From Planococcus salinus (GTDB lineage Bacteria > Bacillota > Bacilli > Bacillales_A > Planococcaceae): DNA of 57,926 nt. Shown here piece after piece: positions 52,069-57,926 of this stretch. The stretch's first letter is position 1. Every line of letters begins with the position of its first letter. The translations under genes and the position numbers were made by a program. The notes below the pieces were generated by a model that was given only the letters and a program-made list of their open reading frames with translations, ran no database searches and had not been told where the DNA came from. The stretch lies in NCBI RefSeq assembly GCF_003719725.1, contig NZ_RIAX01000009.1, forward strand, positions 86,048 through 143,973, given 5' to 3'.

Positions 52069-52701
52069 TCAGCTTTGCTTGATTTGGTAAATCAGTGTTT
52101 GAAGCTCTACAGACAAATCGATGGTCTGGACACGGATGGAATCCGGCACCGAAATTCGCACGGGTGTAAAGTTCAGAATTCCTTTGATGGAAGTCTTAGC
52201 CAGCCGGTCAGTCACTTCCTGAGCTGATCTCGACGGCACTGTCAATATGACCAATTCAATGCCGAACTCTTCAATTTTCTCTTCAATCCGATCGGGATGG
52301 AATGTATCAATACCGCTTATCTTCTCCCCTTCATGCGGACTGTTCGAGTCAAATGCCAAAATGATTTTCGTGTTATGGTTTCGACGGAAATTGTATTTCA
52401 AAAAAGCACTGCCTAAATTGCCGACACCGATCAACGCCACATTCGTCGCTTCGTCCTGATCCAATGTTTTACGAAAAAATGCCAAAAGGTCTTGCACGTC
52501 ATAGCCATATCCTTTTTTTCCCAAAGCCCCTAAATAGGAAAAATCACGGCGGATTGTCGCTGAATCGATTTTCATCGCTTCGCTCAGCTCCTGTGATGAG
52601 ATGCGTTGCTTTCCTGCATTTGCAAAGTTCTGAAGGAAACGGTAGTAAAGTGGAAGTCTTTTGGTAGTGGCTTGCGGAATCTTTGATATTTCTTGTGACA
52701 T
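52069..52701 (-). CDS. rex: Rex redox-sensing transcriptional repressor
   Basis: 210 aa. The N-terminal winged helix has [32 protein letters not shown], the classical Rex DNA-binding block. The C-terminal Rossmann domain has [17 protein letters not shown], which binds NADH or NAD. It represses fermentation and respiration genes when NADH is low. AGGAGG lies 9 nt before the ATG. It is divergent from ydiF, as its own transcript, followed by tatAC on the same strand about 80 bases later. Confidence 0.97.
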   Translation of the reverse strand: MSQEISKIPQATTKRLPLYYRFLQNFANAGKQRISSQELSEAMKIDSATIRRDFSYLGALGKKGYGYDVQDLLAFFRKTLDQDEATNVALIGVGNLGSAFLKYNFRRNHNTKIILAFDSNSPHEGEKISGIDTFHPDRIEEKIEEFGIELVILTVPSRSAQEVTDRLAKTSIKGILNFTPVRISVPDSIRVQTIDLSVELQTLIYQIKQS

Positions 52702-52738
52702 ACAAGCTTACCTCCTGAGGTCTTGTCAAATCGACTTT

Positions 52739-52767
52739 ATCTTACATGAGGGGACGAAATATGTAAA
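52739..52767 (-). promoter_or_regulatory. rex promoter
   Basis: Minus strand -35 TTTACA (52762-52767), 17-bp spacer, -10 TAAGAT (52739-52744). Confidence 0.6.
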
Positions 52768-52777
52768 GCTGGCTTTA

Positions 52778-52806
52778 TTGCGAACAGCCAGGCCATCCGC
52801 TACACT
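52778..52806 (+). promoter_or_regulatory. ydiF promoter
   Basis: -35 TTGCGA (52778-52783), 17-bp spacer, -10 TACACT (52801-52806); the AGAGGTG site and ATG follow. Confidence 0.6.
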
Positions 52807-52829
52807 TAAGAAGAATAGAGGTGACCCGT

Positions 52830-54770
52830 ATGATAGTGCTACAAGTAAACCAAGTCCACAAGTCGTTCGGAGCGGACGAAATTTTATCCGGTGTCAAACT
52901 GGAAGTCCAACACCGTGACCGCGTGGCTTTAGTGGGACGGAATGGAGCAGGCAAGTCGACATTGCTCAAAATCATCTCCGGTGAAATGTCTTATGACAGC
53001 GGCGATATCATCATGCCGAAAGATCTCTCCGTAGGTTATCTGGAACAGCAGACAGACCTGGAGTCGGAAGCGACAATTTGGGAGGAAATGATGTCAATCT
53101 TTGACCGCTTTCGGGCGCAGGAAACCAAACTCCGTCAACTGGAAGAGCAAATGGCTGATCCTGCCGTCTATGAACAGACAGCATTATATGAAAAAGTCAT
53201 GAAGGAATACGACATTCTCCAGCATGACTTTAAAGAAGCCGGCGGTTACCAGTACGAAGCTGATACGCGGACCATTCTGCATGGCATGAAATTTTACCCG
53301 AACGATTATGAAAAGAAAGTCGTGTCGTTATCCGGGGGACAAAAAACCCGCTTAATGCTCGCCAAACTATTGCTGAGCAAACCGCAACTCCTGATACTGG
53401 ACGAACCGACCAACCATCTGGACATTGAAACATTGAGCTGGCTCGAAAATTACTTGAAAAATTACCCCGGTGCCATACTGATCGTCTCCCATGACCGTTA
53501 TTTCCTCGATCAAGTCGTGACGATTGTATATGAAGTAGCCCGCCACCGTGTCAAAAAATTCACAGGCAACTACAGCCGTTATTTAGATGAGAAAGCAAAG
53601 CAGTACGAATTGGATCAAAAGCAGTTTGAAAAGCAGCAAAGCGAAAAAGCAAAACTTGAGGACTACGTTCAGCGAAACCTGGTCCGTGCCTCAACCACAA
53701 AAATGGCGCAAAGCCGGCGCAAAGTCCTTGAAAAAACCGACTGGATGGAAGCGCCGGACGGCAACGAAAAATCGGCGCGTTTCGGCTTCACCATTGAAAA
53801 GAAGAGCGGCAATGATGTCTTGAGCGTGCAGTCCCTGAAAATCGGCTATGAGGGTATGCCCGTGTCCGAGAACATCTCATTCAAGCTTTACCGGCAGGAA
53901 AGCCTGGCACTCGTCGGTCCGAATGGAGTCGGCAAATCGACGCTATTGAAGACCCTCACCAAACAGCTGATACCGCTCTCAGGAGACGTTCATTACGGTA
54001 CCGGTATCCAGTTTGGTTATTACGATCAGGAACAGGCCAATCTCCAAGGTAATAAACTGGTGCTGAACGAGTTATGGGATGACTATCCGCATATCAACGA
54101 AAAAGATATCCGGGGTGTTTTGGGACGTTTTCTTTTTTCCGGTGACGATGTCTTAAAGCCGGTATCTTCCTTGTCGGGTGGAGAGAAAGCTCGTGTGGCT
54201 CTGGCAAAACTGATGATGCAAAAAGCCAATGTACTGCTGCTGGACGAGCCGACCAACCACTTGGATCTGGATAGTAAGGAAGTCTTGGAGAATGCCCTCC
54301 TGGACTACCCTGGCACTATTTTGTTTGTGTCACATGACCGTTATTTCATGAATCGGCTGGCAACCAAAGTGGTGGAACTGACTCAGACAGGCACGACAGA
54401 ATACTTGGGCAACTACGATTACTATGTGGAAAAAAAGCTCGAAATGGAAGAACTGAAAGCTTTGGAGATGCAGCAAACCACCAAAGTTGTCCAGTCATCG
54501 ACAACTCCTTCAACTTCTCAGATTGACAAGGAAGCCAAAAAGCTGGAACGTCAGCTTTTGCGCCAATTGGATGAGGTCGAGCAGGAAATGGATACGCTTG
54601 ACCAGCAAATTGCAGAAGTCGAAGAACAGTTCACCCATCCTGAAATCTTTCAGGATCATGAACGGCTCGTTCCGTTGCAGAAAGAACTGGAAGAGCTGAA
54701 AAGTTCCCATGAAGAAAAAATGACATTTTGGCTTGAATTGCAGGAACAGCTTGAACAGATCAACCCTTGA
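52830..54770 (+). CDS. ydiF: ABC-F family ATPase, YdiF-type
   Basis: 646-aa soluble protein with two ABC cassettes and no membrane part. First Walker A VGRNGAGKST with LSGGQKTR and LLILDEPTNHLD; the linker (about 240-315) with LVRASTTKMAQSRRK; second Walker A VGPNGVGKST with LSGGEKAR and DEPTNHLD. The C-terminal extension is a coiled coil rich in Glu and Leu (about 560-640). ABC-F proteins act on the ribosome E site; YdiF-type members are housekeeping factors, not known resistance proteins. The ATG at 52830 has AGAGGTG upstream; a GTG nine bases earlier is too close. Confidence 0.92.
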   Translation: MIVLQVNQVHKSFGADEILSGVKLEVQHRDRVALVGRNGAGKSTLLKIISGEMSYDSGDIIMPKDLSVGYLEQQTDLESEATIWEEMMSIFDRFRAQETKLRQLEEQMADPAVYEQTALYEKVMKEYDILQHDFKEAGGYQYEADTRTILHGMKFYPNDYEKKVVSLSGGQKTRLMLAKLLLSKPQLLILDEPTNHLDIETLSWLENYLKNYPGAILIVSHDRYFLDQVVTIVYEVARHRVKKFTGNYSRYLDEKAKQYELDQKQFEKQQSEKAKLEDYVQRNLVRASTTKMAQSRRKVLEKTDWMEAPDGNEKSARFGFTIEKKSGNDVLSVQSLKIGYEGMPVSENISFKLYRQESLALVGPNGVGKSTLLKTLTKQLIPLSGDVHYGTGIQFGYYDQEQANLQGNKLVLNELWDDYPHINEKDIRGVLGRFLFSGDDVLKPVSSLSGGEKARVALAKLMMQKANVLLLDEPTNHLDLDSKEVLENALLDYPGTILFVSHDRYFMNRLATKVVELTQTGTTEYLGNYDYYVEKKLEMEELKALEMQQTTKVVQSSTTPSTSQIDKEAKKLERQLLRQLDEVEQEMDTLDQQIAEVEEQFTHPEIFQDHERLVPLQKELEELKSSHEEKMTFWLELQEQLEQINP

Positions 54771-54802
54771 CCGTATACTTTGGTATACGGTTTTTCTTTT
54801 TC
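54771..54802 (+). terminator. ydiF terminator
   Basis: CCGTATAC-tttg-GTATACGG followed by TTTTTCTTTTTC, immediately after the stop codon. Confidence 0.93.
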
Positions 54803-54837
54803 TACATCTAGGTCAATAGCTTTTTTTAAGATAATTT

Positions 54838-55018
54838 ATTTCCACAGATTTACGCACATCGGTTTTGTTGAAAAATCAACTATCAACAAGTTTTTGCACA
54901 TTATCCACAGATAAAGAAAATGTTATCCACATAGTTTTCCCCTCAGCAATACACAATATGTAGTTTTCAGTGGGTTTTTCCTATAGTTATAAACAAGTTA
55001 TACACAAATTGTGCATAA
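54838..55018. promoter_or_regulatory. DnaA-box cluster in the ydiF-tsaD intergenic region
   Basis: AT-rich stretch with five 9-mers fitting TTWTNCACA: TTTTGCACA (54892), TTATCCACA (54901), TTATCCACA (54923), TTATACACA (54998) and, on the other strand, TTATGCACA (55010-55018). Near-matches occur at 54838 and 54850. There is no dnaA or dnaN nearby, so it is not oriC. From memory, B. subtilis has a DnaA-binding cluster beside gcp (tsaD), so this is likely its counterpart, thought to help time replication. Confidence 0.8.
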
Positions 55019-55082
55019 GTACAAATGTTCCTATTGACAAATAACCTTAAATTTGTCCATTTATTAACAGAATATTTCACAT

Positions 55083-55117
55083 AAAAAAGACTTCCATCGA
55101 TTAAGACGGAAGTCTTT
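55083..55117 (-). terminator. Terminator of the tsaE-tsaB-rimI-tsaD operon
   Basis: Minus strand AAAGACTTCC / GGAAGTCTTT stem followed by TTTATG, 11 nt after the tsaD stop. Confidence 0.9.
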
Positions 55118-55127
55118 GCTTTCAAGT

Positions 55128-56147
55128 TTAGATCCATGATGACATTTCCATGCCCGGCCGGCCATTCATGGCCATGTTACTGCGTATCCCTTTTTCGAAC
55201 ATTACGCTACCTGCCGCAGCGATCATTGCTGCATTGTCTGTGCACAATGGAAGAGAAGGAATATAAAAAGGAATCCCGAGTTTCTTAAATTCTTTTTCCA
55301 GCGAATTCCGCAATCCTTTGTTGGCAGCCACTCCGCCAGCAGCAATTACCTGCTGCACCTTGTATTCCTCGGCAGCACGCAAGGTTTTGCCTGTCACGAC
55401 TTCCACTACACTGTTCTGGAAACCAGCCGCTACGTCTTCCGGCAGCACCTCTTCCCCTCGCTGCGTGGCATTGTGCATGTAATTCAAAACAGCTGATTTC
55501 AAACCGCTGAAGCTGAAGTCATACGTATCTTCTTCGAGCCAAACACGCGGAAACGGCACAGGATTGCTGCTTGTGTGAGCAAGCCGGTCAATATGAGGTC
55601 CGCCTGGGTAGGGCAGATTCAATGTACGCGCGACCTTGTCATATGCTTCCCCTGCTGCATCGTCCCGCGTTTCCCCAATCACTTCAAACGAGCCATGCTC
55701 TTTCATATATATCAACTCCGTATGACCACCGGAAATGACAAGCGCCAATAATGGAAACTGCATCTCCTGTTCGAGTCGATTTGCATAGATGTGCCCGGCA
55801 ATATGATGGACACCAATCAAGGGAAGCTGGTGGGCAAACGCAAATGCCTTGGCTGCATTGACACCAACCAGCAAAGCGCCAACGAGACCTGGCCCTTCCG
55901 TGACAGCAACGGCATGCAATTGCTCCGGAACCATTTCCGCCTGCTTCAAGGCTTCCTCAATCACAATGGTGATTTGCTCCACATGGTGCCGAGAAGCGAT
56001 CTCCGGCACTACTCCACCAAATCGTTTATGGCTCTCAATTTGAGAAGCTACCACATTTGCCACGATTTCTGTACCATTTTTAACAATGGATGCAGCTGTT
56101 TCATCACAGCTTGTTTCAATTCCTAATACATATCTGTCTTTATTCAT
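55128..56147 (-). CDS. tsaD: TsaD, t6A tRNA modification transferase subunit
   Basis: 339 aa (Gcp/Kae1/YgjD family). It transfers threonylcarbamoyl to A37 of ANN-decoding tRNAs. Visible: [16 protein letters not shown], the metal-binding pair in [47 protein letters not shown], and [12 protein letters not shown]. Start at ATG 56147, which overlaps the rimI end; a TTG one codon before is not needed. With TsaB and TsaE from the same operon it forms the transfer complex. TsaC lies elsewhere. Confidence 0.98.
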   Translation of the reverse strand: MNKDRYVLGIETSCDETAASIVKNGTEIVANVVASQIESHKRFGGVVPEIASRHHVEQITIVIEEALKQAEMVPEQLHAVAVTEGPGLVGALLVGVNAAKAFAFAHQLPLIGVHHIAGHIYANRLEQEMQFPLLALVISGGHTELIYMKEHGSFEVIGETRDDAAGEAYDKVARTLNLPYPGGPHIDRLAHTSSNPVPFPRVWLEEDTYDFSFSGLKSAVLNYMHNATQRGEEVLPEDVAAGFQNSVVEVVTGKTLRAAEEYKVQQVIAAGGVAANKGLRNSLEKEFKKLGIPFYIPSLPLCTDNAAMIAAAGSVMFEKGIRSNMAMNGRPGMEMSSWI

Positions 56148-56595
56148 CAAAATTCACCCACATCACTAAGGCATCTTCGTAATTATCGGAATAATACCGT
56201 TTACGAATGCCTCCATTTTGAAATCCTAATTTACGATATAAACTCTGTGCCACATGATTGCTAACTCTTGCTTCCAGCGTCATCAGTTTTGCTCCTTGAG
56301 CCTTTGCAACTTCAATCGCCGATTTCATCAATTGTTCCCCGAGCTTTTTGCCCCGTTCTTCCGGTAAAATCGCAATATTCGTCACATGACATTCATCGAG
56401 TATCAACCACATCCCGCAAAATCCCACCACACCGTTTTCCGTTTCTGCCAACACGTAATATGCATGGTCATTGTTCAGCATTTCCTGCTGAAAAGCCTCT
56501 TTTGTCCAAGGCAATGAAAACGATAAACTTTCGATATGGTGAACCGCGTCAACATCATCAACAGTCATTTTTCTAAAGGATACTTGTGAAGTCAT
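56140..56595 (-). CDS. rimI: RimI, N-alpha-acetyltransferase
   Basis: 151-aa GNAT protein. The RimI hallmarks are [22 protein letters not shown] at the start and the acetyl-CoA motif [22 protein letters not shown]. The closing [27 protein letters not shown] is also typical. It acetylates the alanine N-terminus of ribosomal protein S18 in E. coli. Its ATG overlaps the tsaB stop (ATGA) and its stop overlaps the tsaD start, so it is embedded in the t6A operon, as in B. subtilis. Confidence 0.95.
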   Translation of the reverse strand: MTSQVSFRKMTVDDVDAVHHIESLSFSLPWTKEAFQQEMLNNDHAYYVLAETENGVVGFCGMWLILDECHVTNIAILPEERGKKLGEQLMKSAIEVAKAQGAKLMTLEARVSNHVAQSLYRKLGFQNGGIRKRYYSDNYEDALVMWVNFDE

Positions 56596-57287
56596 ATTGA
56601 CTGGCCATCCTGACTTTTTAAGTAATTAGCTTCCGCTTCTGTGATTCGCTGATATTCAGGAACAGCAAAATGCACATCTTTTGCTTCTGTTTGCTGTGCC
56701 AGCATAATCAAATGGGAAGCTCTTGGCAAACGATTTTGAGGTGCACTGAAAAAAGCAGTATCTCCCATGATTTCACGAATTGCTTTTTCATGAACAGCAG
56801 CGTCTTCACCTGTAAACAGTACAGGCTCATTCAACGACTTTAAGATTTTAAGAAAGTCTTTAAAATCACTGTGCCGGTCAGCAATTACCTCTTCTAAGGT
56901 GCCTCCTCGATATGCACCGGTAAACGCAGTGCCTCGGCGAGCATCCATTACTGGGCAAATAATTCCATCAAAATACTGGCCGTTTGCTGCAAGTACTTTC
57001 AAGCTGGATACCATGTGCAGTGGTATTTTCAAAGACCAAGCCAATGTTTTGGCAATTGTCAACCCAATGCGTACTCCCGTGTAAGATCCTGGTCCTTGTG
57101 CAACAGCAATATGAGTCAAATCAGCTGGCATTACGTTGGCTTTTTTCATCATCTCTTCAATTGCCGGCATCGCAGTTAGCGAATGATTTATTTTTAAATT
57201 GGAGATTTCTTCTATTAACACTGTCTGATCTTTCGCCAAAGCAATAGATAAAGGGGAATTCGAAGTATCGATTCCTAAACAAATCAT
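56592..57287 (-). CDS. tsaB: TsaB, t6A complex scaffold
   Basis: 231-aa actin-like ATPase fold protein without the catalytic metal histidines of TsaD (MICLGIDTSNSPLSIALAKD; HIAVAQGPGSYTGVRIGLTIAK; ICPVMDARRGTAFTGAYRGG). It dimerises with TsaD and bridges to TsaE. It overlaps its neighbours by 4 nt on both sides. Nothing unusual. Confidence 0.96.
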   Translation of the reverse strand: MICLGIDTSNSPLSIALAKDQTVLIEEISNLKINHSLTAMPAIEEMMKKANVMPADLTHIAVAQGPGSYTGVRIGLTIAKTLAWSLKIPLHMVSSLKVLAANGQYFDGIICPVMDARRGTAFTGAYRGGTLEEVIADRHSDFKDFLKILKSLNEPVLFTGEDAAVHEKAIREIMGDTAFFSAPQNRLPRASHLIMLAQQTEAKDVHFAVPEYQRITEAEANYLKSQDGQSI

Positions 57288-57736
57288 AATTTAAGCTCCT
57301 TGCAAATAGTTTCATAACGCTTCCCTATAGGATTTAATTCAATCAAGCGCTCATCTTCCGAGTGACGCAGAATGATGATTTCGAGTCGTTCTTCCGGTAA
57401 ATACTCTTCAATAAATTTTGCCCATTCAACCACCGATACGGCCTCACTTAGGAACAATTCATCAAATCCTATATCTTCATCACTATGCTCCAAGCGGTAA
57501 ACATCAAAATGGTTTAATGCGAGTTTTCCTTCATACTGCTTCACGATCTGAAAGGTTGGGCTGTTAACCGTCCTGGTTATGCCTAAGCCTTTTGCAATCC
57601 CTTTTGTAAAGGTTGTTTTCCCTGCTCCTAAATCTCCTTCCAATGTCAGGATGTCCTGTCCCTGAAGCAGAGCAGCCAGTCTGGCAGCGAATTCTTCCGT
57701 CTCTTTAGGAGAGTTTACTTTTATTTGGTAAGTCAT
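57284..57736 (-). CDS. tsaE: TsaE, t6A complex ATPase
   Basis: 150 aa, P-loop protein. The Walker A is LEGDLGAGKTTFTKGIAKGL; SPTFQIVKQYEG and LNHFDVYRLE follow, and the conserved VVEWAKFIEEYLP near the end is a family marker. It drives the turnover of the TsaBD complex. AGAGGTG precedes the ATG. It is the first gene of the operon here; thiL, which precedes it in B. subtilis, is absent and a tRNA gene lies upstream instead. Confidence 0.96.
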   Translation of the reverse strand: MTYQIKVNSPKETEEFAARLAALLQGQDILTLEGDLGAGKTTFTKGIAKGLGITRTVNSPTFQIVKQYEGKLALNHFDVYRLEHSDEDIGFDELFLSEAVSVVEWAKFIEEYLPEERLEIIILRHSEDERLIELNPIGKRYETICKELKL

Positions 57737-57767
57737 CTCTTTTGTTCACCTCTATTAGTCTTTACAT

Positions 57768-57796
57768 AGTTTAGCGGAGTTAAGGATTGAAATCAA
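57768..57796 (-). promoter_or_regulatory. Promoter of the tsaE operon
   Basis: Minus strand -35 TTGATT (57791-57796), 17-bp spacer, -10 TAAACT (57768-57773), about 31 bp before the start codon. Confidence 0.65.
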
Positions 57797-57836
57797 AATA
57801 TATTAATCAACTGCTGAATAACAAGCGGGAAAATAC

Positions 57837-57870
57837 ACAAAAAAAATAAACACAGCAGACTGCTGTGTTT
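57837..57870 (-). terminator. Terminator of the tRNA transcript
   Basis: Minus strand AAACACAGCA-gtc-TGCTGTGTTT followed by ATTTTTTTT, downstream of the tRNA. Confidence 0.92.
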
Positions 57871-57887
57871 ACTGTTTACTACTGAGA

Positions 57888-57926
57888 CGGTCCCGACCGG
57901 GATCGAACCGGCGATCTCCTGCGTGA
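57888..57926 (-). tRNA. tRNA-Asp(GTC), 3' part only
   Basis: Read on the minus strand from the window edge: TCACGCAGG (end of the anticodon arm), then the T-arm GCCGG-TTCGATC-CCGGT, acceptor strand CGGGACC and discriminator G. Together with the Asp-typical GCAGGAGATCGCC this is tRNA-Asp. The first anticodon base lies outside. CCA is not encoded, since TCT follows the discriminator. Confidence 0.88.

Noticed and set aside
54838..55018. Chromosomal replication origin
   Set aside because: DnaA boxes are present, but dnaA, dnaN and rpmH are not adjacent, so I call it a secondary DnaA-box cluster.

Overview
The window looks like a chromosomal segment of a mid-GC Bacillales bacterium. Shine-Dalgarno sites are strong (AAGGAGG type), there is a SAM-I riboswitch, a CIRCE element and TTATCCACA-type DnaA boxes. 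The gene order groES-groEL / ydiL / tatC-tatA / rex / ydiF / tsaD-rimI-tsaB-tsaE is the B. subtilis ydi neighbourhood (without moaC and ydiK). The PBP3/MecA-like lipoprotein penicillin-binding proteins and overall style suggest Planococcaceae (Planococcus-like); this assignment is inference. No prophage, complete insertion sequence or CRISPR array is visible.

Layout. (1) 1-3.2 kb: a methionine ABC importer operon yezD-metN-metP-metQ behind a SAM riboswitch. (2) 3.3-12.9 kb: two homologous MecA-like PBP lipoproteins, one with intact catalytic motifs and one with all three motifs altered; a UPF0060 membrane protein; a BCCT transporter; a TIGR01777 epimerase; tRNA 2-selenouridine synthase MnmH; a DUF4385 protein. 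Three intergenic arrays here repeat an 11-bp core every 21 bp exactly. (3) 12.9-16.6 kb: small housekeeping and orphan genes (VOC protein, two small membrane proteins, amine oxidase, GNAT, Cys-rich copper-type protein). (4) 16.7-24.2 kb: a CitA/DcuS-type sensor kinase and response regulator, a CitMHS-type carboxylate transporter, and a TAXI-TRAP transporter with DUF1850. (5) 24.5-42.5 kb: a large catabolic cluster on the minus strand containing MmgE/PrpD, three acyl-CoA dehydrogenase-family proteins, two enoyl-CoA hydratases, an HMG-CoA lyase, a citryl-CoA-lyase-like protein, an ADP-forming acyl-CoA ligase, a PaaI thioesterase, a FabG-like SDR, a MaoC pair, a second TAXI-TRAP system and an IclR regulator. 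(6) 42.9-47.6 kb: oxidoreductases, an XRE regulator/membrane protein pair and a Dus enzyme. (7) 48-57.9 kb: groESL, ydiL, tatAC, rex, ydiF, a DnaA-box cluster, the t6A/RimI operon, and the 3' part of tRNA-Asp at the right edge.

How it fits together. Regions 4 and 5 together look like uptake and CoA-dependent oxidation of di- or tricarboxylates. The two-component system and an inverted repeat at the first TRAP promoter suggest substrate-induced uptake; cre-like sites and paired repeats suggest catabolite and local control of the big operon. The substrate cannot be read from the sequence. The most unusual signals are the motif-dead PBP paralogue, the strictly 21-bp-phased arrays near it, and the unassigned acyl-CoA pathway.
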